64,000 nt of DNA from Petunia secreta (GCA_029990175.1 JARKIP010000064.1:12356001-12420000), one strand, 5' to 3'. Positions 33,873 through 46,410 are shown, counted from the stretch's first letter. The notes: a model not told the origin generated them from the letters alone. Made by a program: numbers and translations.

Positions 33873-36800
33873 AAAATCTCGTTCGTCCTCGAACGAGCCT
33901 AAGTCTAAAGAAAAATTCGCACAGATAACAAAAGAACTTGAACAACCTTCATAAGCTATTCCACGGATATTATCTCACGATTACATAATCAGAATTATGG
34001 CACGTACATCAAATCCTTGGATAAAAACATAGCTGGATAATATCATAACGCCATTGCCCAACTTATTCTGACTAAGATGATCATTCCTCGATCATGAGAG
34101 GAGAGTTCTTATATTTTAGAAATAAAGATACACGAAACTCTGGATGGATTAACATGATTCTGCCAAAAAATCACCTCGTCGATATACTATACGATATAGA
34201 GCAAGTCGATGGAACTAAGAATTAGCTTACGCTTCAGCAACGCCTTAGAGATTTAATATTATGATTCAGTATCAACTGGAGGAAGACTCCTCCACTTAGA
34301 GCATTAACTCATACCGCTAACTTGAATAGAAATAGTCATCCTCGCACAGTCTGCTGGACTAAAGAAGATTTAGCTAAAAGCTGAACGTAGGCAGACCTAA
34401 GCTACCAACTACTCTTTCGAGTTGCCAACCAGCTGCAACTCTCGAGTTCACAACTCCATACCTTTTCCGTAAACACCACCGCCTGATGGATGGTACTTCT
34501 ATATAAAAATTTCGGCAGAGTTTCCCCTGAAACTGGATGATCCGCAAAAACAGAACCAGCACTATACTATACATGGGAATGGATACCCGGATAAACTGAT
34601 ATCCAAAACAATAATATGCTTACCCGGCTACAATAACACGTACTCTGGCTCAACACAGGGAACGTCACAAACGGCTACCCATCGCCCAAGCTCACTAGTG
34701 TTGGACGAAGAAGAAATTGGAAATGGATCGAGGATAGAAATAATTAGAGCTTCAGGAAGTTCATCTTCTTATTTCTTGGCTACCAGAGCTAGACTACTTC
34801 CGAGTCAGGCTAACCCAAAAATCGCAATTGAAGAAATAGACATTAAATGAGCTTTATGGAAAAATATCCATACCAATTTAACCTCCCAATAAGAAGGAAA
34901 TTTTGACAATTTACCATAAACCCTTTTATAACCCAGATAAGCTCATGGGATAACATGACTCTACAAACATCTTGAACCATGGAAGACACATAGATCAAAT
35001 ATTACTTACTAACCACTTTACACCGGAAGAAACGATAACACTTTCTGATGGTGACGAATTGGGATCTCATTATCCTACTAACACGGAATTCCGAGAAGAG
35101 AGGTATACTAATTTGATATAATAATAAAATGTGGCACAACAAGTTGCCAGGCAGACGATACCGACACTCACTCCCAAATCTCTCACATTTAGACCCAATA
35201 AATTAGTAGGGTCATCATAAATGCCAGGAGTAAATCATATCAGAAACTCACCCCTCTACCGCAACCGATTTTTAATAGAAACGACATCCAAGGAAACCAT
35301 CGAAACATGATAAGACACACCATTTCCGGATCGATCGAAAAAAGTCAAATCTTACTCACATTTAAGAGAAGAAGAAATCTCAGGGTCTACTATATCGGAT
35401 ACCTCAGCATCCTGCCAGACAAGCAGTTCATAGAACTGCCTCTGCATCTGAGTCGAGCCGCTACCCTAATACTTACTTCTAAAAGAACCACTACCACCAC
35501 GCTCTCAACCTCTACTAGATGGTGGCTTTTCTCTGGCTAATTGAGATCTATATGAAATTCCTTGCGACTGCATAGATGCCTGCTGACGAGAGAAAAGACG
35601 ACTGCTAACTTGTCGGAGTAAGGTAAAACTCCTCAAAGGATAGCCAGAACCACAACAATGATAACAGGAAAACTCCTCAAAGGATAATCAGACTCACGAC
35701 AAAGATAATACCTTTTTACTGAATATGGGTACTGGACAGATTGTTGATAGTTGTAAAGAAAACACTGAATCTGATCTTGACGAGCTACTGGCGCACTCTA
35801 AGAATTACGTGACACAAGCTGAGATAACTTGGAAGGTGACCTCCCAAAATAATCAGAACTCTTACCTCCAAATGAGGTACCATGGTTGCCCACTAGGGCC
35901 ACGGGATCTCTTAATTTCCCGCTCTAACTTATGGTATGCCTCGAACCTTCGGGCAATATTAACAACAACCTCAAATAAAATCCAGACCTCAATTTCTCAA
36001 GCCATCTGGGAGTTCAAGGAAAAATAAAGGTCATCAATAAATCTCGGAATCTCTCGAAAGGCTCATGAACTAGTTCTAATACATATTCAGTCACTCTATA
36101 GAATTCAATCTGATGTTCTGAAACAACAACAGGCTACCCGATAGGCTACCCTATCCAATCCACTCAAACTAGCAACACTTTTCATCTCGCTCGCTACTCG
36201 AAAGGAACTTTTCCACGAATCTAGAAGAAAACCGAACCAAGTTAGCTAATAAGAGAGCGGCCCACCAATTCAAGCCTGGACCCCTGAAACTGGAATGAAG
36301 AATAATCAACACCATACCGCTCGATATGATCAAGAGCCTGAATAATATGCTGGCATCATTTTATTTTAAAAGCTTACATAGGAATTATCTGATGCATGGC
36401 TTGAGAATATTGGAAGATTCAACCGCGTAAAATAATGCAACCTCTTTGGGCACTCGGACCCAATAATTATCTCCGCTGGCTAACCAGCCAGAACAATTGG
36501 TGGCACAACACATGCTGCTTCTAGAACATAATTTATCGCGACAATACTAAGAACTGGAATAGGAGCTCCCTGAGACCGAACATCTGTATCTGCGGCAACC
36601 TGAAAAGCTACCTAGCGAATAATAGTTTTCTTTTTGCGGTTCTGCGTCACCAAGGTTCTCGTGAAGCATCGTAAAGAGCCAAGGGAATCACAACGCCCTG
36701 CTCCCTTGCCCATCATGAGCTCGTACAGCTGGGACCTCCGTAACTAGATCGTCAGCACGATAAAAAAAACTCTCGGGGCTTCGTCAGTGCTAGCCCCAGG

Positions 36801-37038
36801 CTAAACTACTTCGTCTTGAACTCATACTGTTTGCTGATTTGTCGTACGAGGGTTTACCATTGCCACGAAGGAATTAACAAAAATACTTTTGCATCCTAGA
36901 CCGACGCACGATCAGAAAAGAAGAAAGTGAAACTTCCTAAATGCCATCATAGCCCCTCGTAGATAAGTACGGACGTCTACGTACCCATCAGCGAGACTCT
37001 ACTAGACACTGTCTTAGTCTGGATAGACTCTAAACCGG

Positions 37039-37050
37039 GCTCTGATACCA
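37039..37050 (-). promoter_or_regulatory. Primer-binding site, initiator tRNA-Met
   Basis: The minus strand reads TGGTATCAGAGC two bases from the LTR at 37053. This is the standard plant site complementary to the initiator tRNA-Met 3' end. Confidence 0.9.
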
Positions 37051-37052
37051 AC

Positions 37053-39677
37053 TGACACGACCCGAAATTCGGTTAGGTCGTGCGGGCACCCGACATCCTC
37101 CCCTAGACCCGTCGGGCGAACCCTTACCAATTAAATTAGGAAAATAAATATAACAATTCATAAATAAGGACAAGACTTAAAAAAAAAAATACACAGACAT
37201 ACTGATACCTTTAAGCTGTACAAAGGAAATTACAGCTGACCACCCAACATACGAGGTTTAGGGCTATCCAGACTAGACATCTAAGAGTACAAAAGAAGAT
37301 AGATACCTCCTGAAGGGAGCAGAATGCAACTAAAATAATAAACAATAAACTGGTGGCCATCCGGAATAAAGCTGGCTCACCCTGACAGCTGGAGTCGTCT
37401 TCGCTCCTGAACAACGTGGCGAACTCAATCCTGGAGCGAACCTGCCGAAACGAAATAGATAGACAAGAAACAAACAACAAACAAGGGTGAGTCAAAAGGA
37501 CTCAATAAGTGGGGCAGACTAGCCACCTCAAGGAATAGGATAGCTAGCCAGGGAGAAGAAACATATAAATCAAATTCCTCTTATTTAAATTATGAAAAGG
37601 CAGAGCCAGATAATAACTAGAAACACGTATAGAATCACAAACTCATTAACAACCAGTAACGTAAGATAGCCAGAACATATAGGTATCCCGAACACATCAT
37701 CAATTAGAAACACATCCTGTTGCGGCGTGCAACCCGATCCATATATTCATCCTGTTGCGGTGTGCAACCCGATCCATATATTCATACTGTCGCGGCGTGC
37801 AACCTTATCCATATATTTATACCGTTGCGGCGTGCAACCCGATCCACATATTCATACCGTTGCGGCGTGCAACCCGATCCCCGCAACCCATAATACGAGC
37901 CAGAAATATATAGGCAAACTGAGATATGTCCACGACATGGTATACATACCGCATACAAAAAAAACACAACACAATACACATAATAGTCAGTATGCGGTGA
38001 AATGAGATATGATGAATGCGGTACGATGCAATGCAGTCACATATGCCTGATACCTATCTCCGGCGCGGGACTCTCATCGTCTACCAGGAGATATATGCAA
38101 TAATGACCCTTCACCGGCTCGGGACTCTCATCGATTACCGAAAAGTATATGCAATGATGACCCTTCAGCGGCTCGGGACTCTCATCGATTACCGGGAAGT
38201 ATATGCAATGATGACCCTTCACCGGCTCGGGACTCTCATCGATTACCGGGAAGTATATGCAATGATGACCTTTCACCGGTGCGGGACTCTCATCGCCAAC
38301 CGGGAAGTATATGCAACCGGTGCGGGACTCTCATCGCCAACCGGGATGTATATGCAATGCTCAAAACCAGAGTGCAATGCTCATATGTTCCATGCAATAC
38401 CAACAACAGGGCATAAAATGTAATATACAATGTAAATTCAAAGCTAAGGCGTAATGAGTACGCCTATCGGCAGCTACACACGTAAGGAACACGTGGTAGA
38501 TTATCCACGAGGCCAAGGGCCTCCAAAGAAATGGATACAAACACTTACCTTTTTCAAAAGTTAGCTCTGCTATTCAATAACCGCTTTATCCTTTGGTTTC
38601 ATTATCAAACGATCCCATTCTATTCAATAAGCAGAAAAATATATCAAATTAGGCTAAAGGCTTCATTCCTCACATCTTAGGGCAATCCGGTTAGGAACTT
38701 GATACCCTATTTGCATACGCAATACGCAGGCCAGACCTATATACAGGGTTTAAGGCCACATAACCAAACCCCAAATAAATTACATTTATAAGTTGCCCAT
38801 AACTTACTGAGTACGAATATATAATCAATTTCGTTATCGGGGTCCATTTGACCCTTTAAACTATTAATTGAACTTATTAAAACGATGTATAATATTCCAA
38901 GTTTTATTGTTAAAACATATTCAAACACACGTAATAAACTCAAATAATATATTAGGATCATTACCTGAATGTTTCAGGGTGAAAATTCTACTTTTCTCCG
39001 GCCTCTTTTCTCATTTTCTGGCATTTTTTTTTTCTCTTATTGCGTTTTTCCATTTTTGCTCCTCTCTGTTTTCATTTTTTCGTTCCTTAACAAAATTTAA
39101 GGATATATATAGCATCCACCGCCCATCACTTTCACTTTCTTTCTTTTCATTTGAATTTTCTCTTCTTTTTTTTTTCCTTTTATTATATTTTCTTTTCTTA
39201 ACGAAAATTAAAACGGTGCCCTATAATATTCGAAATAATTCCAAATTTTGCATACAAGTTATAAAAAATATATGTAACATACTCGCGAAGGCGGATCTCA
39301 AATTGGACTCCCGAAACTCAAGACGCGAATTTAAATAGAAAAAGTCAAATTATTTAACTTTCGGCATTTTAGCGAAAACTAGCCGAACAACATCGAATTT
39401 CACTTTCGAAAGTTTAGAAAAATCACAAATAATCATACGAACCTAACGGCGCTTTCGGATTTCGAATCGGAGCTTATTCGGCAAAACCGAGCTCGAAAAT
39501 CTCTTTTTAATATTTATTGCCAATAAAAACTGAAACCTTCTTCCGATGCCTACCAAATGAGGTCTGATTTAGCTCAAATTTTACAGACATGTCCTAATGG
39601 ATATTACGAATATTTTAAAATTATCGGCACGCCAATCGGAGTCCTAACTTGCGAAACGACTGACCGAGGTCGTTTCA
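37053..39677 (-). repeat. 5' LTR of the family-B element
   Basis: 2625 bp, partner of 31240-33859. The same minisatellites are at 37717-37885 (35 bp) and about 38050-38359 (54 bp), with equal copy number in the two LTRs as expected after a recent insertion. Confidence 0.9.
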
Positions 39678-39682
39678 AGGAA
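39678..39682. other. TSD (AGGAA), right copy, family-B element
   Basis: Identical to 31235-31239. Confidence 0.9.
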
Positions 39683-40557
39683 ACACTAGACTCAAGAGTT
39701 GAAGTAGCATCTTTTGAGGGCTTGTGACCCCTCTAAAACCAATACTTAATTTGCCCCACCTTCATGTCCACAGTTTTTACCCACATGTGGATGTCAATCA
39801 CTTCTTCTGGGGTCAATGTGACTTGAGGGCAAGGAGGTATAACTGTAGAAAGAGAAGGATCAGATGTACCTATGGAGGTGGATGGAATGGAAGTTGGAGG
39901 TACTGCCTGGGAAATGCTTGCCACTTTTCCTAGAGCCTTTGCAGTAGGCTTCTTTGGGTTGTCTGGGCCCTGCACATCATACAGACTCCATCTCTGGATT
40001 GGCTCAATTATCTTATATATTTCATACTCTTTGATCTTCAATGATTGGAAATATATAGTCAATATATTTGGAAAAGGCAAATTTGTGGAATTTCTCTTTG
40101 CAGTTGTCCAAATGCTATCATTCATAACCATGCCTACATTGACAGAATTCCCAATCATAATAGTAGAAATCAGACTCCTTTATCCAATGTGCACTTGCTG
40201 TCATTTGTGGATGGAATGAGCCTTTGAGTATATAATGGTCTGCCATCCCCTTGCCTCGAACTTCATTGTGGACCTTTGAATATTTGCTCCCTTTTTCATC
40301 CAGGCAGGAGTTTCTTCAGGAGCAATAACGTTTGCAAATGTAGGTTTGAGATCTTGTTCACTCTTTTCTTTCTATTCCAACCAGAATATGGGGGGTCATA
40401 TGGGGCAGCCCTAGGAATTTCTTAAGAGCTTGTGGACTGAAGTCCACTTGTTTTCCTCTAAGCAACACTTCAAACTTATCTGGTGCAGTCCTCCCTACAT
40501 TAGCATAAAATTCCCTGATCCTTGTTTCATTTCCAGGTGGAAGTTCATCAATCAACC
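39683..40557 (-). pseudogene. Element X 3' ORF, part 2 (plant-transposon domain)
   Basis: Middle of the 3' ORF, minus strand. The piece 40570-40358 carries IREFYANVGRTAPDKFEVLLRGKQVDFSPQALKKFLGLP, the signature of the domain listed as putative plant transposon protein and often found in Athila-type elements. After a break near 40340 the piece 40158-39733 continues (LPFPNILTIYF, EPIQRWSLYDVQGPDNPKKPTAKALGK, P/S/T-rich linker, then VTLTPEEVIDIHMWVKTVDMKVG). The role of this domain is unknown. Both ends are cut by insertions: solo LTR C at 40558 and the family-B element at 39677. Confidence 0.75.
40553..40557. other. TSD (CAACC), left copy, solo LTR C
   Basis: CAACC abuts the LTR start; the same pentamer follows its end at 43061-43065. 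Confidence 0.9.
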
Positions 40558-43060
40558 TATCACGACCCAAACTAGGGCCGCGATAGATAACTGATACTGA
40601 GTGTCGATCATCGCTAAACCTACTAATAATCTATGAATAATAGAGACGAGCTGGCAACCTGGTTATATATACATACATATTTACTGAAAATATAAAGTCT
40701 GGAAAGATGACAAGGCTATCATTTGCTGACATACATAACAAACTGACTGAACCACATAGGGACATATCTACATGCCTCTAAGACTGCTGAACTGGATATA
40801 CCAAGGACGTGACAAGGCCCCGCCATACCCAAACTAGCTAATTGTACACATACTAAAAGATAAGTACCTCCAGGAGTAAGCGAAATGACTCCAACAGCTG
40901 GTAGATGGCCTTGCCCAAGTATTGATCTATCTGTACCTGCGTGACATGAAATGCAGCGCCCAAGAGAGGACGTGAGTACGATATGTACAAAGTATGTAAG
41001 GTATGAGCATATAATATATAACATAGTTGAATGAAACTTTAATGCTGGAATATAAATATGAAAATATATGTTGAAGTATAGCAATGAAGCTGGATATCTG
41101 AAACATGAACTAAACATGATCTGAATATAAACTGAAGTCTAACTAAATCTGAAACTGAAGACTGAGCTGAACTATACTGATAAATGACTGTAATATGACT
41201 GATAACTGGTAATTAGAAACTGGAACTGATAGCTGTCAACTGATATTGACACTAAGAACTGGTGGCTGATAACTGAGAACTGATAACTGGGACTGAGCTA
41301 AAACTGAACTGTTATCTAAACCGGTACCTGTCTGGTGTTATGGGTTGTATCCCCCCCAAATGAGGTAATTGAATATTTTAACTATCCTCATGTATAGTCA
41401 TGCGGTGTATACTGTGGCTATATATGCATATATAACAAACATGGCGGGTATTATAGGCTATGTCCCCCCAGCCAAGTAGTCTCTCTAGTCAGAGTGTGTG
41501 AATGACACTCAGTCACACTAGGTATTTCAACTTCCGCCTGAACCAAATGGGCTTTGTCCCCCAGACGGTTAGTATCACACATGACCGGATTGTGTGTCCA
41601 ATATCCAGCCTCTTTAGGGGACTCCAAATCACACATAATATAATCACAATATAACCATAAGCATGTATGAGGCACAACACATATGGCAACAATAGATATG
41701 AACTCAAAAGAATGATAAGAAACCCTAGATAGAATTATAGACACAACCTAGAACTCAGAATTTGTCTAACTTTTTGAGTTTCTATAAGAATTTCGGCCGA
41801 GTTTCCCCTATAACTGGATGATCCGCAAAAAAAAAAAAAAAAAAAAAAAAAAAGAAAGAAAACAGCACTATAATATAACCGGGAATAGATACCCGGGTAA
41901 ACTGATAACATTAACAGATTAAATGGATAATAAGATGAGACGACCGGATGACATAACAAATCTGTAGACAGAATCTCTGGACAGCACCACTGTCCTATCT
42001 TGCAACCTAACTTTTAGAGTCTAAATCAAAGTTATAGACTTTAAGGCATTCATAAAAGTATTAGATATGTGTCTTAGGCTTTAAGGAAATCTTAAATCAT
42101 CTCAATATCAATTTTTTACAAAGAGTTATGCTTAAAATACTAACAATTGTCCGAAGATAAAAATAATTTTCAAGATTTTGAAACATGTCGTGCTGCTGTT
42201 TTGGACATCTTTTGCCTTGAGTTTTTTTACAAAATTAAGCATACGCAAGGTTCCCTTGATGCCATACAATTTCCCCACAAGAAACACTAAGTTTGAACTA
42301 AGACAAGCTTCAAAAGCTATAAGATAGATGCCTTGTTGAAAGAAAGGTTTAGCCTTACATACCTTTGACGTTTTTGCTTCTAAATCTTGTTTCTCTTGAA
42401 TTCCAAATCTTCCAAATCTTAAACATGCTATAACACAGAATTTAGACCCTTTTCTTAGCCATGAAGTAATTTTAAAACTCAAGCTATAGACGAAATTGAA
42501 GGTAGCATAACGGTACCTTAACTGCGTAGAGCGTTTTGATGCAATCCGTCTTCAATTTCGAGTTAAGATTGACGTTATTTCTTCAAAACCATAAAAATGG
42601 CTTAAACCCTCAAGAAGGAACTCTTTCCCTTGTGTGTTTTTTTGGAAATGACGAGAAAAGAGATGCGTTTCTCTTTTATACTAAGAATATTTCACTTCTA
42701 GCACTCTTTTGCGCTTATGTCCCTTCTTCTGGCCTGACTTCTGACCCTCAAATATTTTTATTCAGATGTTGTATAAACAAACAGTAAAAAATGTTGGAAA
42801 CTAAACTCCAAGATCTTCAATTTAGTACATGATATGTCCCAAAAAGACCCCATATAACACACATAATTAATTTCTCAAAAAGCTTCATTACAAGATAAAT
42901 CCTTAGTCAGTTTTTCCGCAACTTAAATTCTATTTTTTCAAACTTTGTAATCGACATATAAACGTCATATATAGTCATATAATGACTTTAAACATAATTA
43001 AATTATTCTTAACATGCCATTAGTGTAATATACGTCACTTTAGACGTACGGGGCGCAACA
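40558..43060 (-). mobile_element. Solo LTR, family C
   Basis: 2503 bp bounded by a perfect CAACC duplication. The left end TATCACGACCC (first G of TG mutated to A) and right end GGGGCGCAACA give LTR-like ends. By analogy with family B, whose ACGACCC end adjoins the primer site, it is read on the minus strand. No internal region remains, so recombination between LTRs has removed it. Inside are CCCCCCA-containing words near 41350, 41465 and 41558 and an A27 run. It interrupts X's 3' ORF. Confidence 0.85.
41827..41853. repeat. A27 homopolymer in solo LTR C
   Basis: An uninterrupted A run. The matching place in the family-B internal region (34548) has only five A, so the run grew by slippage in this copy. 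Confidence 0.9.
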
Positions 43061-43065
43061 CAACC
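43061..43065. other. TSD (CAACC), right copy, solo LTR C
   Basis: Identical to 40553-40557. Confidence 0.9.
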
Positions 43066-43640
43066 AGTCTTGCCATCCCCTGTTCAGAATATGCATTAGG
43101 AACTCTTGTTGTACCTGTCCATGTCAACTAAGCAGATAGGCCTTTTTGTAGTTAGGGACCTTTCGTTCCTTCCTTAGAAATAGTCATAGTAGACTTGCTT
43201 TGTTACAAAGCTTTCCTACTTGGTGGCAAGAGGGGTCTGGCACTGACCACTCTCACTGTCCTGTTGGATGGAGGAGGAGGTAATGGTTGCTCCTCTTGGA
43301 CTTCTTCCTCTTCAGATGTCTAGTCTCTACTAGCTTCATTGCCTTCACTATTTCCAGAGTTATTCCCTTTATTTGCTTGGGAGGAAGAGGAAGAGGAAGA
43401 GGAAATTCTATGGGCCTCCTGCTCTGAGCTTTGTGCTTGTTCTTCTTCCTAATCATGTCTTTGCTTTGGAAACAGTGGGTGAAACAGGTGGAGTCACCAC
43501 TGCTCCTGCCACCTCTGCCTACCTTGCCTCTGCCCTCTTTTGGAAAGGGTTTCCTAGTTCCTCTTCCAAGAGTAGGAGTTCGGTTAGTGGATCTCTTCCT
43601 ACCCTTTGTGAATTGGCACCTCCTGATCTTGCCATGTAAT
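43066..43640 (-). pseudogene. Element X 3' ORF, part 1 (N-terminal)
   Basis: The minus-strand frame starts MARSGGANSQRVGRDPL at about 43640 and breaks after about 45 residues. It continues in another frame as a 67-residue basic piece at 43456-43253 (MIRKKNKHKAQSRRP, HLKRKKSKRS). The basic runs may be nuclear or RNA-binding signals. The frame would join part 2 at 40557 if solo LTR C were absent. Position after integrase corresponds to the env-like ORF of Athila; I see no signal peptide or membrane segment, so an envelope function is not supported. Confidence 0.6.
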
Positions 43641-45360
43641 CTTATTTAAGGAAAGAGGAAATATGTTAGAAGTGGTCTAAAGTGATAAGAATTGAATGAG
43701 AATGAAACTTATTCATGTTTAAGAAAATAGAAAAAAAAGGCTGGGGCATTTGTAAAAGGCGGCCGCCTCTTAGTCCAACACTTAAAAAAAATTCAGTGTT
43801 TGGGACAAAGGGCGGCCTACATTGCAAGGGTGGAGATAAAGGGCGGAGAAAGTCCTGAGGACTTGCTTTCTCATACTTAGAAAACTTTTCCATCATTTAA
43901 AAAGGGCGGCCGCTTCATGAATGGGTGGCCTCATATTTGACAAGGGGCGACGCTGCCCAAAATCCTGAGAGGGTGCATTTTCATACTTAAGCAAGGGGCG
44001 GCTTCCAAATGTAACCTTTTTTAATTCTTGAAGACAAGAGGCGACCTACTCTACAAGGGCGGTCAAAAAGGGCACCAAAACTTAAGAGAGGCGCCTTTTC
44101 CATACTTAAGAAAAAATTTTGGGTCTAGGAAAAGGGCGTCCGCGTCATATAGGGGCGCCCGCCTGCTCTTAGGCACTCTCTCCTTGGATAGATGGTCAAG
44201 TGAGACAAAAGGGGCGGCCGCAAGAACATGGTGCGATCTCCATCTCATCACCAAGTTTTAAAGTTGGAGCCTTATGAAAGAGTGGTCCCCTAACAGAAGA
44301 GCGACCACACGTTCTCGAACCATCAATAGTTCAAGATGCTAAACATGAAGAGAGGGCGACTGCCCATTAAAGGCGGGAGCCCTTTTCTTCATCAGCAACA
44401 TAGATAAAGGGTGCGATTCCCTAGATTTTAAACAATATAGCACATCCTAAGCCATATTTTTTCATTTTTTCAAGTTTATAATCTACATAAATCCTCCTTC
44501 TAAAATGTTAATTTCACTAAGAAATTAAAAGATGAATTGAAAGGGCTTACCAGATAAAGTATGCAGCAGTGTTTTCAGAGGCGCAACGGTGGGGGCGAAA
44601 GTATCGAAAAGCATACGCCCATGAAAATTTTCAAATTAAGAATAAAAATTGACTGTATAAGTCTTCAATGTCAAAGGGCAACCTGGTAATTTTGAAATAA
44701 TAATATTAAATTTATCTATAAAATACAAACTTACAAGTTATGATGCCCTACAATTCAATTTTAGTACAAAGTACAAACTCTTCAGTTCACTTTTCAATTT
44801 TCTCTACCGAGACCTTTGGAATCAAGAGTTAAGACTTACGCTAGCAAGCAACAACTTCTGACTATTGAATCCTTTGGTTCTTGAATCAACTTCATAAATC
44901 ATTATTCAAAGTGCAGGTATATTATGAACTTTTCTTCTTTTGCTACAAAATTCCTTTCTTCTCTTGATCTTCTAAAACATAATAATTAATATATGGTTAA
45001 TGGGTGTGATTGTGTGAAGTTAAATATTTGTATTTGTGGGTTTGCCTATGAAGGAAAAGAACGGCGACCGCATGCTCTTGGCTCCTCTGAACATTTCCAT
45101 TCCCTCAGCTATTATCACTCACCAAAGGTCGGCCGCCTAAGCAAGGGGCGGCCTCCCTATTACCTATAATGTCATATTTTTGCCTCCTTCTCGCTCTAGC
45201 TGCAACTCATCCTAAATACCTACAAAACGCCAACTAGTTATCTAAACACCTTGGGTTGCTTTCGAAGAAGCGCCTTAGTTAACGTCGTGGTACGACATCG
45301 ACTCATTAGCTCTAGGATAAATCAAAACTACCAAGGCCACCATCTTGGTGCCTTCCGTAA
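43641..45360. repeat. Element X spacer with dispersed GGCGGCCGC-like words
   Basis: Non-coding, between integrase and the 3' ORF. More than a dozen variants of GGGCGGCCGC stand in AT-rich DNA: about 43758, 43811, 43851, 43903, 43946, 43998, 44038, 44059, 44135, 44150, 44213, 44356, 45062, 45128 and 45147, often after AAAA or AAGG. Spacing is irregular, 30-100 bp. The same word family is in both LTRs of X (about 28500-28830 and 52010-52335). Confidence 0.8.
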
Positions 45361-46410
45361 CTCCCAAGTAATGTTTCGCCCGGTGCACATTCAATCTAAA
45401 ACTTGTACCATCATCTCCTTCCAAATCAAGGGTACTATAAAGAGAAACACCAACAACCTTGAATAGGCCACTCCATTACTACTTCAATTTTCCCGGAAAC
45501 AATTAAAGACGGGAATTAGACAACAACACAAGATCTCCCACTTTGAATTTTCGATTCCATATCTTCTTATCATGCACAGTCTTCATTATTTCCTTGTACA
45601 ACAAGGCATTTTCATATGCGTTGAACCTCATTTCATCAAGCTCATTCAATGCGTCCATTCTAGATTTCGAGGTTAACTCCCAATCCAAATTCAACTTTTT
45701 CAAAGCCCATAACTTTTTATACTGAAGCTCGATCGGGAGATGAGAAGCTTTACCAAACACCAATTTATAAGGAGACGTACCTATTGGAGATTTGTAAGCC
45801 GTCCTATAAGCCCAAAGTGCATTATCCAATTTCATAGCCCAATCCTTCTGGTTTACTTTCACGGTCTTTGCCAAAATTCGCTTGATTTCCTGATTAGACA
45901 CTTCAACTTGTCCACTAGTTTGTGGATGATAAGGAGTTGCGACTTTGTGCTTGACTCCATACTTTTCAACGAGCAAATCAAATGCCTTGTTGCAAAAATG
46001 AGAACCACCATCACTAATTACCGCTCTAGGAGTGCCAAATCTTGTGAAGATTCTCTTCTTTAAGAATGTCGTGACACTTTATGCTTCATTATTTGGTAGA
46101 GCTACTGCTTCCACCCACTTGGACATGTAGTCAATGGCCACCAAAATGTATTTCAATCCACTGGAGTTTACGAATGGACCCATGAAATAAATACCCCACA
46201 CATCAAACAATTCAACTTCCATTATAGGATTTTGAGGCATTTCACGTTTCCTTGACGCTCCCCCGGCTCTTTGGCATATATCACAACCTTTCACAAATGC
46301 ATGAGCATCCTTGTTGATGGTAGGCCAATAGAATCCACACTCTAAGATCTCTGAGGCGGTCCTAATGCCACTATGATGCTTACCATATGATCAAGAATGA
46401 CATCCATTTA
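45361..46410 (-). pseudogene. pol: Element X integrase
   Basis: A single minus-strand frame covers most of the integrase. It starts with a zinc domain (GIRTASEILECGFYWP..FVKGCDICQR), then the catalytic core (FDVWGIYFMGPFVNSSGLKYILVAIDYMSKWVEA..), an in-frame TAA at 46076-46078, AVISDGGSHFCNKAFD, and the ORF at 45976-45503 (KVATPYHPQTSGQVEVSNQEIKRIL..LWAYRTAYKSPIGTSPYKLVFGK). The C-terminal domain continues in a broken frame (LFPGKLK, WSGLFKVVGV) to about 45361. Of the DDE triad, the second Asp (SDGG) and the Glu (QVEVSN) are present; the first is Tyr (GIYFMG). It would insert cDNA in the nucleus; this copy is inactive. Confidence 0.9.

Larger units (their letters stand above)
33860..37052 (-). 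other. Internal region of the family-B element, degenerate
   Basis: 3.2 kb without a sound ORF. On the minus strand, about 36900 to 36000, short stretches such as YSSFQFQGSRLELVGRSL and AADTDVRSQGAPIP recall the gag of chromovirus-type Ty3 elements, but stops and shifts are dense. 34490-34615 matches 41765-41905 in solo LTR C. The rest shows nothing recognisable. Confidence 0.55.
31240..39677 (-). mobile_element. Family-B LTR retrotransposon, non-coding copy
   Basis: LTRs 31240-33859 and 37053-39677 are almost identical and run from TGACACGACC to GGTCGTTTCA. A perfect AGGAA duplication flanks the element. Primer site for initiator tRNA-Met at 37039-37050 (minus) and purine tract at 33860-33872 fix the minus orientation. 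The internal region is only 3.2 kb and has no usable ORF. It is inserted in X's 3' ORF and is therefore younger than X, which agrees with the LTR similarity. Being empty of enzymes, it must have moved with proteins from elsewhere, or it lost coding by deletion before its last transposition. Confidence 0.9.

Noticed and set aside
41827..41853. A27 as the poly(A) tail of a retroposed gene
   Set aside because: The flanking sequence on both sides matches family-B internal DNA that has only five A there, so it is a slippage run inside LTR C.
43066..43640. X 3' ORF as a retroviral-type envelope gene
   Set aside because: The position fits Athila's env-like ORF, but no signal peptide, membrane segment or cleavage site is visible; what is visible is basic runs and a plant-transposon domain.
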